Positions 9,102 to 21,610 of a DNA stretch of 64,000 bases are shown in pieces. Each line of letters starts with the position of its first letter. The stretch's first letter is position 1. Below the pieces are notes generated by a model. The model ran no database searches, had not been told where the DNA came from, and saw only the letters and a list, made by a program, of their open reading frames with translations. Source of the DNA: Siphlonurus alternatus (taxonomy: Eukaryota > Arthropoda > Insecta > Ephemeroptera > Siphlonuridae); assembly GCA_949825025.1 (NCBI GenBank), contig OX463781.1:26297192-26361191 (forward strand). The letters are read 5' to 3'. The position numbers and the translations under genes were made by a program.

Positions 9102-12100
9102 GGTGCGCACTGGGTGGCTTAGTGACTTGGCGAAATTGCCTCCTTGGCTCATATAAATAAGTGAGCTACACCCAACCTGCCCACTTGTAGCAAGCGCAAA
9201 ATGTATTTGTTTTTCATAACGTACACAAAAGTTTTATTTAAAAATTTATATGTCATCAATTTTTATATATAATAAATATAACATAATTTTGTGAAAGTCA
9301 TTGAAAATTTATCAATTTAAAAAATATTGAAAATGGTTTATGTAAATTAATATTTTATATAAGGTATGTCGGAGAAGTACTAGAATGTATTTAAGTAAAG
9401 TTATTTTGTAATATAAATATTTTATATTCTTTAATATTGCAAAAAAAAAAAAAGAAAGAGGAAATTATTGCTCATAGCAAATTCTATGGTCATAAATTTA
9501 TATAAAATAAATCCTACATATATATTTTTATAACTATTAAATCGTTTTGTAACTCAATAATATGAAACAGCATATATGCACGATGACAACTTGTAGTTGT
9601 GCATGAAAATTATCTTACGCTAAATCCCACTATAACCTTCGTTACCGCAAATTATTTTTCATAATTATGTTCTTTGGGAGCCACGGTGGTTTCGTAAAAA
9701 GTACTTTTAAATTTTCTTAGTTAAATTGCGGAGCTGATACATTCTTTTTCATGATAAAACTGACATATTTTTAGAGTGCATTTTCTGCCAATATCTCTAT
9801 GACAGAGATGTCTTTGTATAAACCAGCCCTGCAGCAGCAGCAGTAAGGGCGGACGGAAGTGGCTTACCCGTGTTTCTGTATCCTCCCCCTCAGCCGCGCT
9901 CCCTCGCTGATCCCTTGCCGCAAAGAAACCTTCTCTACCACATTTTCCAAAGAAGAAGAAATATGTTCAGTCCATGGCTGAAAGGCCATTCATGTTATAT
10001 AATATGCAAGAAAATCGTCATATACGTGTAATTTAAACATTTTACTTTAGCAGCATTTTGTCACTAATTTTCAATATATCTAATTGTGTCGTAATGTGTA
10101 ACGTCGTAGTGATTGATGTAAGTGTGTTACCGAATCTAGAGGTTGCATGTACTTGAATTCTGTTAAGGCAGTGTAGAAATATCTTTAGTATATTCACGTT
10201 TGCAATTTTTTGAACGATTTTTTTCTAATATACGAATCTCTGTATACCGCAGTTTGACGTCTCGTGCACTACAACATGCAGGTCATCCTGAGAATGGTTA
10301 ATTCAGCGGTTCCCTTATTTAAATTAAAATAGGCTTATTTCTAGATCAATAATAAAATCTATATAAATCATTGTATCTGGTAAGAATGTCTGTGAAAAGC
10401 GCACATTTGAAGCAAAGTTTACTGCAACGTAGAAAGTAAAGAAGCTGAAAAAGTTGCATAACCATCAGGCGCTCACCATTGAATTGTTTTTTTTTTTTTT
10501 AATTATTATTTACTATCTTCCTGCATAAATTGTAACACATTTATCTATTGTATTATTGAGAGTTGTATTTTTATTTAAAAATTCCAAAAGTCATGCAAGT
10601 GGTGCGTATAAGTATCAAAATAAATATAAACCCCATAAAACTAATATGTATTGTATTCCGATATAAATATATTATAATATTAATAAATACAAAAATAGAA
10701 TCTACAGCAGCCCTACTACATCTGATTATATTGAAGTTATTGTGGTTATATTCTATATAAGAAAGCTTGGTTTGATTTACCAGTAAAAAAAGTATATATC
10801 TATTTATATGACGCAAGTTATAAATGTTATATTAAAGAAAAATCTTTGAAGCAATACGTAGAGAGTTAGCTAACTTTTCTTTTCCCTCTTGATCTTTTTA
10901 TTTCCTTTTATAAAAAAAATTTATATAAGGAATATATATTTTTATCTTGTTCTTCCGATATTTCCCTGGGCCGGCGATTTTTCTTCTTTTGCTGCTGCTG
11001 CGTTCTTCCCTTCTCCCACTTGTTTGTGGCGGAGTTTGTAGCCTCGCGCGCACTCCAATCTTAACATCGCCGTCAAAGATCAGAAAACCCTGCAAAACAA
11101 CACCACCAAATATAGCACTGTGTATATTTGCCAGCCCCTCCGTTAACAACACCGTAAAACAACATTGTGTTTCAACAAAAAGAAATATATATTATAGGTG
11201 TTGTTTTACTCCTCTCCATCTAATATCGATCGCTCCCCCCTCACCCTTTCTTTGTGTTTTTACTTCCCAGATAGTATTTAATATTGAATTGATACTTCAA
11301 TTTAATTTAGAAATAAAATATAATTATTAAAAAAAACACTTTATTCAACGCACTAAAACTTTTTATTACACCCGATTGAGTGAAGGATAGAGAAGAACAA
11401 AAACGGTATTATTATACAGAACGGGTCAAAAATCCTTAATATTGATAACAAAATAAAAGAATGATTTCAATTATAATAATGTTAAAATTTACCTAAATTG
11501 TTTTACAAAGTAATTTAAACCTTACCATTAATTAGTCCAGTACATCAACAATCTCTTGGATATTTCTTTGACCTGGTAATAAGCTGACGTTGATGTTTAT
11601 AAAAGAATCTTGAGAGCGATAGCTTGTGGCTGAGTCTGCACCGCGTATTGATTTCTTTTGTTGCCGTCTGAATTTGCTTCTTCCATACGACAAACAAACA
11701 CCCCTATATATAATATATATAGACATTGACACATACGCTCAAATTGAGAGACCTGAGGCAAGATAAAACTGATTCATTTTAGTGTCAAAATCGTCGCATT
11801 GCGGTCTTCTTTTTTTTATATACTTGGTGTCAATATCTTGTTGATACATCATCAAGTTTAGACAGTCTAACATGTGGTTGTATTGCGCACTATAAAAATT
11901 CAATGAATAAATACTAAAATTGGGGGGATTTTTTTTTTCAAACAATATTAAATACATTATTATTATGAACTAAACAAGTGTTTACTACAAAATGTCATGT
12001 ACATTTTATATTTTATAAACATTAGTTTAAATTTGTATATGTTATAGACTATAATATATTATTATATTAGAGTGTACTAAATTATATTTTTCTGTGTGGT

Positions 12101-14699
12101 TTTGATTTTTTTTTATTAAAATATTTATAACAAAAGCTTTAAAGCTAAAAGCCTTGATATATTTGAAATCTACACCCTCTTAAGTTATATATTTTCTGAG
12201 AGTTTTGCGCGCGGGTATACCGTATAGAGTTGTGGGGATCAGTAAGTTGTTCGATTGATCGTATTCGGCTGCCAGCAAGCAACCATCGCGCAGCCAGCAG
12301 AGATTGCTGGTGCTATATAAGAGAAATAGGGGGAGAGAGAAAAAAAAGAACAAATAATATCGCCAAGTTTTATCTGCACATCTCCGAGTTGAAACGACTT
12401 ACAACCTCTTTATAAAGCACTCCGTCCACCCCCTCAGCTGTTCATCTCCAATCTTGCTGGCTCGATATTTAACCGCTTACAGAGACAGCATCAGGCCGAC
12501 GCTTTTTAGACCCTCTCTTAACTTTCCTAAAACATGATATTAAAATGCATTTAAAATTTCGATGAGAAACAATTTAAGGAGAAACAATTTTTAACACTTA
12601 ATTTAAAATAAATGATAAACTGTCACTTCTATTTTTACAGTAATTTATTTCTTATAACTTATAAAGTTATGCAGTCTTGACTTGACCAGTTGGACAGGTT
12701 TACAATGTAGTGGTTCAAGTAAAGTGAGATTTTGTTTTGTTTTAATGTTGTCTTCTTTTATTTTCTTTCCTTCATTCCTTCCTATCAAAACTAACTTGAA
12801 CTTAATTTACATAACTTTATAAAAATTGATTGCATTGAAAATATTCAAATTTATGAATATTATAAAACTACCTTTTAGCGTTTTATATATAATACAACTT
12901 TTTCTCTATATTAGTATCATTCAACAATATATCATACTTTTATGCTAAAGTGTTATTGAATTATCAATTACACATATATTCAAAATATAGACGTACTAAG
13001 TAATAATCTCAGACAAGCACGGTGGAGCACAAGACTCGGTGGATTGAAGTTCTTCCATAAAGCTGGAGGGCTCTCACAGTTATGGCATGTCAGAGTCTTA
13101 TACTTGTCTCTCGGCGGCTACAGAAGTTTGCCGGAGATCAGCAGTGAGATGTTGATAATATCTTGCTGGTTGCCAGGGAGACGTCCACGGAGCTCTAGCC
13201 GCCAGGTAGCTCTGTTATAGGAACAAAACTACTTGGACCCCGTGGCAAATTCGTGTCAGCACAAAATGTGCTCTGAGTTTGGTATTATGTACTGGAGGAA
13301 ATTTTAAAGTTTTGTTGTATTATTTTTTAATAAAATTTCTCTTTCCTTGCGTCAATGATAACCTAAAACAGCAAGCATTAATGGCCTATTTTTTCTTAAA
13401 TAAAAAATTGTAATTTGTATTTTTTTATTACGTCTGAAATATTAATATTATATAAAAAAATGACACGATAAAATGATTTTAAAAATTCAAAATTCTCTCT
13501 CTTGTGACAATTTTCAAAATAAATTTTTAATGAATTGTCAAGCACTTTCAAAAGTTGTTTGTCAAGTGAAACGAAATTGCTCCATTACACACAGCGTTTT
13601 TGTTCCAGGCAGTAGCAAATTGATTTATTTACACGAGGCAGCGCTGCTCACTCGTTTATTCATTATATTATACGCCGACTTTATACGCAGTGTTTAACCA
13701 CAGTCCTTTCTATACAAACATTTTAAGAAAATATTTAGCGTGTATCTCTTCCTCTTTGCAAGTATTAATATTATATTTATTTGATATATTGTTACTGTTT
13801 AATATTAAAATACATGCAGTGACTCTCATAAACTATTCAGGAAAAGGAATTGAAGAACATTCTTTTCAGTCTTCAGTTTTTGAACAATTGGTAATATAAT
13901 TAATTCACTAACTTTTTTTTTTTATCTTCTGCTTTCCCGAAGTAGAGTTTGGGGGGTATTAGATTTTCGTATTATATATTATACAGCTGACATATCCCAG
14001 AGTCCCAGACTGATTGAGTCTTCAATGATTCATTTCCAATCTGGTGAATTGCGTGCCCTCTGTGACAGCTTAATGGTCAGCAGGTAATTCTGGGTTACCT
14101 GGTATAGTGTCTAGCCCACCGTGCGCTGCTGAAGATGTGTTTACTGCCGACTCCTCGCCGACCACTTGGCTGCTCACTCGCTCGCTCGCCGCCGCTCTGA
14201 GTTATATATCGACCCACACGGCTAATATCTTTATTCTAGACCTGACCACGATGTAGTTCCTGCCTGCCACACAAGCAGTAGCGGAAACCTGAAACCTGAG
14301 CTCTATTGAAACTACATTATTACTTTATGTTGCATTGTATTTTATATTAACTTGAAAAACTTAAATATATATATATTTATATATAAATTGCTTCATATAT
14401 TATAGCGTATATGTTACATTTTTTTATAGTTGTTTACAGTTGACAGTCTACTTATATTATACAACATTAATCATTATAAAAGCAAGAAAATAGAAAATAA
14501 CAATTTTTTTTAATAAAATTAAAAAAAAAAACATTTTTTTTTATTTTTTTATGAATATATTCATAAAAAAAATATGAGTTGTTAAAATTGCTATGACGTG
14601 AAAAAGTCACTACTGAATGGGCACAACCATGACAGTGATTTTATTAAGGAAATGGTTAAGATGACTATGGGGTGCAACCCTTTCTTCTCTAAGTAACTA

Positions 14700-14950
14700 T
14701 TCATCATTTTATCTCCCGCACTCGCTTCGTACATAGTACAGCGAAGTGCGACGTCCCTGCGGCTTTGTCAACGGCAGGAGCCCCGTTTGGTGGCCGGTAT
14801 CGAACGAGGCGGGTCCGCGGAGGGAATTAACAGTCCCGTTGCTTTGCTACCGTGTACCGTCGCTGTAATGGGGTGCCATGTCATTAAGCGGCAATGTGCT
14901 TAGGCTAATTGAATCGCTGCTCACTCGTCCGAGCTGATACGTATATACAT
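14700..14950. promoter_or_regulatory. Candidate intronic enhancer island
   Basis: A GC-rich block of about 250 bp, 0.5 kb before the homeobox exon, with no continuous reading frame. It holds TAAT/ATTA-type cores (CATTAAGCGG, GCTAATTGAATCG), consistent with homeodomain binding. Function is inference. Confidence 0.3.
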
Positions 14951-14991
14951 GTGCCTTCCTTGTTGATCTAACTGAGGGACTGTATTTAATG

Positions 14992-14994
<3 letters not shown>

Positions 14995-15022
<28 letters not shown>
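14995..15022. repeat. (AT)n microsatellite
   Basis: About 28 bp of alternating AT in the putative intron ahead of the homeobox exon. Confidence 0.9.
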
Positions 15023-15026
<4 letters not shown>

Positions 15027-15461
15027 CCACCGCTGCTGGTGCCTAATTCAATATACAATATGGCAATACAATACATAATACATACAACAAATTTGCTTTA
15101 TATTACACAATATCAGTGTAAACATTAAAGGTAGTGATGGAGATCATACGTTCAGTTAATTAACTTATTATAGGATAAATGAGAGCGATTTTTTTTTAAT
15201 TGAACAAAGAAATATTAAGTAGTATTTTTTAAAGAAATTTCAATCCGTGAAATAGTAATAAATGCATTTGTATAAATTATTTTTAACTAATTTGTTACTT
15301 GACAGTTGACCAGAGACTCCTCAAGACCTCTAGCTCTATATTATATATTTTATAGTACAATGCTCTTATATATAAGAGGTTCAATATTCTCATATATTTT
15401 TTATTTTATATGTTAAAATTTCCAAGCTCTCTTTAGACATTCTTGTCCCTTTATGTTGCAG

Positions 15462-17968
15462 GTTAAAATCTGGTTCCAAAACCGTCGCACGAAGTGGAAG
15501 AAACAAGATAACATCAGTAACGCTGAGGCTGCGGAGCACAAGAACCAGGTGACGACCCCCAAGTCCGGTGACAAGTCCAAGTCCAGCAAGTCCTCCAAGT
15601 CCTCAGGCAAGCCGGGCCAGGCTCCTGCAGAGTCCGGTTCGGAGGAGCATTCACTGCTCGAGTCCGCAGAGAGCGGCTCGGAGCACGGGGAGCAGCGCAG
15701 TCGGAGCGGCCACAGCGAGCACGAGTCCAGCAGACATGCAGTCTCGATAAAGACAGAAGTGGACTCCTCGGAACCTCCGTGCACCCCTCTTGGAGAGACT
15801 GGGGACTCGGAGGACGAGACCTCGCCAGGCAAACTTGTGATCGATACCGAGATGTGAGTACTTGATAAGAGCCTATTATAAGAGGAATTTTGTACAAACA
15901 TCTCTGTTACCTTACAAAAATTATCGATATAATTTTCAGTATGGTTGAGGTTGTATAGGGTACATGGGTTCTGCATGAACTTTGGAGCTCAAGTCCACCC
16001 CTATTTTTTTGCGCCCTCGTGTAACAGGCGTATAATTACCGCAGTAAATTAAAGAAATTTATTTTAATTATAAATATACAGTATAAAATTGTACAACTTG
16101 TGCATGAAAACATTAAAATATTAATGCATTGCAAGGTTAGAGCTCGATGTTATTGCTTGTTTTTTTTTAACTTCCATTAATTCAATGAAGATGTTTGAAT
16201 AAAATGTTTGTATCTATACATTTTTTATAAATGATATATATGATGAATAAATTTAGTTATAATACATTTTTAATTTGTAATCGAATCGCAACATTGCAAC
16301 TTGTAGTTTGTTTTTGTAGTAATGCTTATATTGAAAGTACATTGTTATTTCAGAGAGTTCAGAGTATAATGCTACATGTCATTGCATTTAATTTTCATAG
16401 CAAAAATTCATAAAATTTTAACTTCGCATTTGTTATGGAAACCTTCACTGAGCATTGTAGCTGAGAAGAATAAAATTGATGTAGTGCTATGTTGAATATA
16501 TTATCCTTAGTCTGCAGTTGCGCCGAGAAAATCTGCTGCATGCAGCTTACTTGTTGACCTAGTTCTCTGCCAAAGGATGATGAACATCGATTTTATAATT
16601 AACTGTTAGAACGATAATCCAAATAATACCGAAAAAAAATTACAAAAACGCCGTGAATTCCGGCAACCCTCAGTGAGCGTGTGGTTAGCGGGCTGCATAT
16701 GTACAAGGCGCTTCATGCACAAATTAATGAATACGAGTTGTTCATGATTATGAAGTATTATAGTTATGTTATTTATATCAATGGACAAACAGCATCGGGA
16801 TTTTTCAAAATTGATAAAAAAAAGCCGTTAAAAATGAGGTAATTTCAATGAAAGTAACACGTTTTGTGTTTCAGGGTTGAAGAGATGGATCTCAGCAATG
16901 GCCCTGTGAAGAGCGCCGTACGGAGTGGCCCCGTGAAACCTGTCGTGCCCCCTCGGGCCATCCCACTCGCGTGTCCTTTGCCCATGAAGATGGTTGATGT
17001 GAAGCCCGTCCTGGGCAAGCTTGCCGGCGACCGTGGTCTCATCCCCGGGTCTCCCGCTAAGCTCGTTGACGTGAAGCCGGTCATCAGCCTCGGTAAACCC
17101 ATGGACGTCAGAACGGCGGGTCCGGGCAAATTGGGCGGCGATCGAGCGGCTACCGTGGCGTCACCAGCGCCTGGTAAGACTCCCGTGGCTCCGTCCTCGG
17201 TACCTCAGATCTCAGTGGTGTCACCCGTGCCAGCAGCCTCGCAGCAGAACGCCGTGCAAACCACCCTCGGTGAGTGCAGTGAACAATGGTGTATTTATAG
17301 GAGGCGGAGGTGGAATTGGTAATTAATATCTTTCATTTTTTGGATACCTTATAGGGGAATAAAAAAGGGAAACCTGCCGTCTCTCCCCACGCCACAATTT
17401 CCTTCATGAATCTACACTAGAAATATTACTAAAAAAATCCTTTGATCCATATTATTGAATTTAAATTAAATTCCAATGTATTTTATTTCCCCTTTTGATT
17501 TTATCATTATGATGACGAGAACAATTTCATGCGATGTAATTGTAATTATACATACTGTATATTTTAAACCACTTATCAAGTTATTCACTCCAAAAACTTC
17601 AATGTTACGACAAATTTCTCTTTTTTGTTTAAGTCTCTTTCACTATATATTATATCATATGTTACATATTTTAAATATGAAAACAACGAAAACAAAATCA
17701 TTACAGATGTATTTTGTTTCTTTATGTTTCGTAACTATTTTAACGTTTAAATGTTGTATGTTATAATTTTAAGTAGCTTTATTTAACCAAAGTTTATAAT
17801 GCTAAATAATTTGATTATTAATTATTTACACTAATAATCATATTACATGCCGTTTCAGCGGCTGAAGGCGGACGAAGCGCCGCGGTGGCAAATGGAGGAA
17901 CTACCAGTCCAGAGCGAGCGGAGCAACCACCTACACCCCTGCCACCTACTGGCCAGCCGAGCAGCTAA
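15462..17968 (+). CDS. NK7.1: NK-type homeobox gene, probably NK7.1; last three coding exons
   Basis: Exons 15462-15853, 16875-17269 and 17859-17968 (stop TAA 17966-17968), with acceptors TTGCAG, TTTCAG, TTTCAG and donors GTGAGT, GTGAGT; all junctions keep frame. The first exon opens with the end of homeodomain helix 3 (VKIWFQNRRTKWKKQ); an intron just before VKIWF is usual in NK genes. WFQNR is the DNA-recognition helix, so this is a nuclear sequence-specific transcription factor. The adjacent DNISNAEAAEHK is what I recall of the NK7.1 family rather than slouch/NK1; this assignment is moderate. The rest is a low-complexity tail: Lys/Ser-rich (KSSKSSKSSGK), Glu/Ser-rich, then Pro/Val/Lys-rich with repeats of the type DVKPV and a Pro-rich end. 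The exons encoding most of the homeodomain are not in the window, implying an intron longer than 15 kb that would contain the retrotransposon. Confidence 0.85.
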
Positions 17969-18621
17969 CCAGCAACCGCCCGTCGCGGCGGCAAGTTCAA
18001 ACCCGGGCCCCGCTCGGCTAATACGCGCCAAAGACGCTCAGTGACAAAAGTTAACACTAAATTACAATGATTGAAAGTGTCAAAACTTACTGTGAATTAA
18101 CTATTGATTGAAGCATTTTTTTTTTGTTTGATATCGGAGACCACAGAGTTAACATAATTCAATATCTATATAATGCTGAGTTTCTAGACATGATTAGTTT
18201 TGCATTGTCCGCACAATTAGTATATATATCACCTTTTTAAATTAAATAACATGAGAAATGCAGTACGCCCCAAGTACGCCTCATGAGAGAACAAGTGCGG
18301 ACCGCAGACTGCAGTTTTCTTGACTAGATTCTCCCCATCCGAAGGCTACATGCTACATCTTTGGTGGTTTTTGAATTGATACATTATATATTATTATATG
18401 TTGTTATCCTAGCCTTTACTGAGAGTCCTTTCAGTCCATGTCTTAAAATAGGTAAATAATGTATATGACATAATCAATTATTTTAATTTAAAAAGAAGAG
18501 GGATAATTTCAAATTTAATGTGTTATTTTTTTTATAAAAAAAAATGTTTGAACTAATATATAAAATATATTATTTATTGTTAATTTGTTAAAAATATAAT
18601 TATGAACAAAGTTTGTATTTG

Positions 18622-18627
18622 AATAAA
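18622..18627 (+). terminator. Candidate poly(A) signal, homeobox gene
   Basis: First clear AATAAA about 650 bp after the stop codon at 17968. A second AATAAA at 20870-20875 could serve a longer 3'UTR. Neither is proven. Confidence 0.35.
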
Positions 18628-19582
18628 ATGATCTCCATAATTAACATTGGGTGCATATAATTAACTGTCACAACATTAGTAGATTTATTAGTATTACACA
18701 GAGTGTTATTTTAATGTTGTCATGACTTATTTGAAATAAATACAAAAAAAAAAAGTATTTTGTAACCTTTTTTTTTTTTTTAAGTTTAAACTGTTTTCTG
18801 AAAAAAGCATAGAGAAGCGATTTAAAAATAATTATTATAATTTTATAGCAACTGTCAATTAAAGCCACTTTTTTCTTGTTTTCCAGTCGACTTGTGCTGC
18901 AGTGTTAAAAATTTCTGACATACAATGTAACATGTCGAAAGAAAAGGTGGTTGTATTAACTTTCTGCAAGGAGAACTGCTATTGTCATTTTTCCTATGAC
19001 TATAATTTTTGCAAAAATAATTTTGTTTGTTTTCTTTTTATATTTGAAATACATGATATCTTCTCAAATTTCTTGTATTAAATTTGTGTGGCTGTTTGAC
19101 AATGCTTGTTAGTTTGAACAAATTTGAAAATAAGCAACTATTTAAAAAGAAACAAGAATTAATTAATTATGTAACGAAAAAACACTCATTTTTTACAAAT
19201 GCCAAATATGACCAGTAAAATATAATACATAATTTTTTGTTACTGAAATATTAAGGTGCATAACACTTTTCAATATTTTTTTTTAAATGGTGCCAATATA
19301 TTAATTATTGTAATTTAGTGTTTTAATTAATAATATATAATTATCATTGTAATAATCATTAATGTATAAATATATAATTATTAAAACAATATTTTCTCAG
19401 TTCTCTAATGGTTGTTTAGTTGTCCAAGATAATGATAAATATTTTGTGTAAGAACTTCCTATAGTAGAAATATTGCTACCATTGTATGGCTATGTGGTGG
19501 TAATTTCTATGCTGAACTATTCTATATGCGGGTCAAATCTCATATTTAAGAGTGTGGTGTCTTTTAATTAAGATCTCGTTGC

Positions 19583-19583
<1 letters not shown>

Positions 19584-19635
<52 letters not shown>
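19584..19635 (+). repeat. Poly(A) tract, about 52 bp
   Basis: Long uninterrupted A run. It could be the tail of a retroposed sequence, but no SINE or pseudogene body was recognised in front of it. Confidence 0.9.
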
Positions 19636-19637
<2 letters not shown>

Positions 19638-19860
19638 TAATTTTGTAATAATAAATTTTAATTCTTCTGTGTTCTGTGAATTCTGTGCAGTAATAACATT
19701 TATAGCAAGTTGACCCTTCAGCTAAATAATACTCGAAGCTAACTCATCAAACACAGGAAACATTAGAGCCATAACTGAATTGTAAACAAAATTTTCAATT
19801 CAAATTTGTAAAATAATAATAATTTTAATATTCTTACTCCTGGATTCTTATTTGTATAAT

Positions 19861-20192
19861 AATGGACTATCGACCTCATTTTTTTTTTTTATTGTAGGTA
19901 TGGATAAAAGGTGAAAAGTTATGCTACCCTGTTTTTTTTTTTCAGATTTTTTAGAGCACGGGAAGTATTTTAAAAAAATTATTGAAATTATTTTTTGTGA
20001 CGTCACGCGGCGGCAAGTCCTATCTTTTTCTTAAGGAGCGGTGTCTCGTGACGTGACAAAAAGAACTTTAAATAATTTTTTAAAAATAGTTCCCGTGCTC
20101 TAAAAAACCTGAAAAAAAAATCGGGGTAGCAGGGTAGCATAACTTTGCACCCTCTATTCATTTCTGCAATAAAAAAAATTAGTTCGATGTTT
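19861..20192. mobile_element. Foldback MITE, family A, copy 1
   Basis: Palindromic element of about 330 bp. Arms contain AAAGTTATGCTACCCTG and TTTTTAAAAATAGTTCCCG with inverted partners; the core is GTGACGTCACGCGGCGGCAA and TTTTTCTTAAGGAGCG. The outer end AATGGACTATCGACCTCA matches copy 3 at 40301. Its right end has decayed. Non-autonomous; no ORF. Confidence 0.8.
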
Positions 20193-21422
20193 GCTATGCG
20201 TAGAGGAAATGTGACTCTTCAATTCAACTTTTCTTTTTGGTGATGAGAAAGCTTGTGGCAAGTCTAAAATATAAGCAAAATTTTTATGTTTATCCAAAAT
20301 AGCTATTTTTTTTTATTTAACTTTGATTTTGTTCATCATTTTTGAAGGTCATAAAAATATAATGCTACATGAATTATTGTAATTTTTAAGTGTTTGAAAG
20401 TGTATAAATATTTTTGTAATTAAAAAAAAAATGTATTATGCTTTCTAGCTATAAAATATCATTATTATCCATGACAATTAATATTTCAAAAATATAAGAC
20501 GAGATCTACAAAAAGGCACAAAAAGTAATACCCACACCCAAATGTATAGCAAACTAGAAATATCGGCGGCAAGTCAAATTCTAGGCATTCAAGTGTTACT
20601 TCCTCAACTTTAAATACACAAGTAGATTTTGCCACATGGACATTTTATTTTGGGATTAGGCAAAGGTTACATGTGTTTCACATTCTATAGAGGCCACAGA
20701 AGGTTCAATTATAATAATACGAGTATGTGAAGGAAACTACTTAAGGTTGTATAATTTTGAAATATATATTACACTGTATACAATTAACTAAGGTGTTTTG
20801 CTCTAGAGCTTGCCATTGACATGATATGCTGTCCAATCCCTTGATTTATTCCGGGGATGTCAATTTGTAAATAAAAGATCAATTATTATAAAGTATTTCT
20901 CTTGTCTTTCCTTTTTATTTTATTTGTAAACATCAAGAATTCTTGTGATAATAATTTAGTGTAGGGAAAAATATGTGAACAAAATGAAGAATATAATTAT
21001 ATATAATGACATGTATATTTATATTAAATAACGTAATATTATAACATGTCCCAACCCTTATATTATGTTTAATTTTCTCCAAGTCAGTAAAAACTACAAT
21101 TCTGAAAGTCTTTTACAAAGCAGATAGTCACTAAAAATAAAATAAACAGGGGGGGGGGGGGGGAATGAAAAAAAAAAAGAGAATGTATCTTATTATTATA
21201 GTGTTAATTTTTTAGAAGCATTATTTCAATCGCGCTATTTTATAATAGCGTTTCAGAAATATGTGCTAAATAACAATTGAAACATCTCTCCATTGTATTT
21301 TCATAGAATTGGATGGAAGAGTGGGCCTGAATCCTACCCTCAGTTACTGCAGTAAAAGCGAATTTATTTATTTATCATTTGATTTAGTTATTATTGCGTT
21401 GTTGAGATAGGATGAAAAATTA

Positions 21423-21428
21423 TTTATT
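21423..21428 (-). terminator. Candidate poly(A) signal, CAP gene
   Basis: AATAAA on the minus strand about 185 bp after the stop codon. Other AT-rich variants are nearby. Confidence 0.35.
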
Positions 21429-21610
21429 GTTTTACATTCTTCAACAATAAAAGCAAACTTGACAAAGGATACCCCCCTTCAAAGTAGACTAGAAGATTTT
21501 TTTAATAATAAATTTTTAATAATGAGATAAATAAAAACAATTGAGAGAATTCTCAGTGCATGTGTAGTAGCACAATCAACAACAAAAATAACCGTTTTAA
21601 ATTCAGTCAC

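Larger units (their letters stand above)
9102..15461. other. Noncoding stretch with GC-richer islands
   Basis: No exon can be supported. AT-rich DNA is interrupted by GC-richer islands at about 9830-9960, 12190-12530, 13010-13270, 13980-14300 and 14700-14950. The last contains homeodomain-type cores (CATTAAGCGG, GCTAATTGAATCG). Open frames at 10898-11330 are low complexity. Probably the intron ahead of the homeobox exon at 15462, since that exon begins inside the homeodomain and no preceding homeodomain exon is found here. Confidence 0.5.
17969..21610. other. Noncoding: homeobox 3'UTR and intergenic DNA
   Basis: AT-rich with no supportable gene. Contains poly(A) 19584-19635, the foldback element at 19861-20192, an AATAAA at 20870 and a G15 run at about 21149-21163. 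The homeobox 3'UTR and the CAP gene 3'UTR (minus strand) converge here; a minus-strand AATAAA lies at 21423-21428. Confidence 0.5.

Noticed and set aside
10898..11330. Overlapping frames on both strands near 11 kb
   Set aside because: No domain, atypical composition, no splice or start context; probably chance in a GC-richer island.
15413..15976. Long minus-strand frame opposite the homeobox exon
   Set aside because: It is the shadow of the Ser/Glu/Lys-rich coding exon on the plus strand; splice sites and the homeodomain support the plus strand only.
17847..18044. Alternative frame through the last homeobox exon
   Set aside because: The phase set by the donor at 17270 requires the other frame, which ends at 17968; using this one would need a shift.
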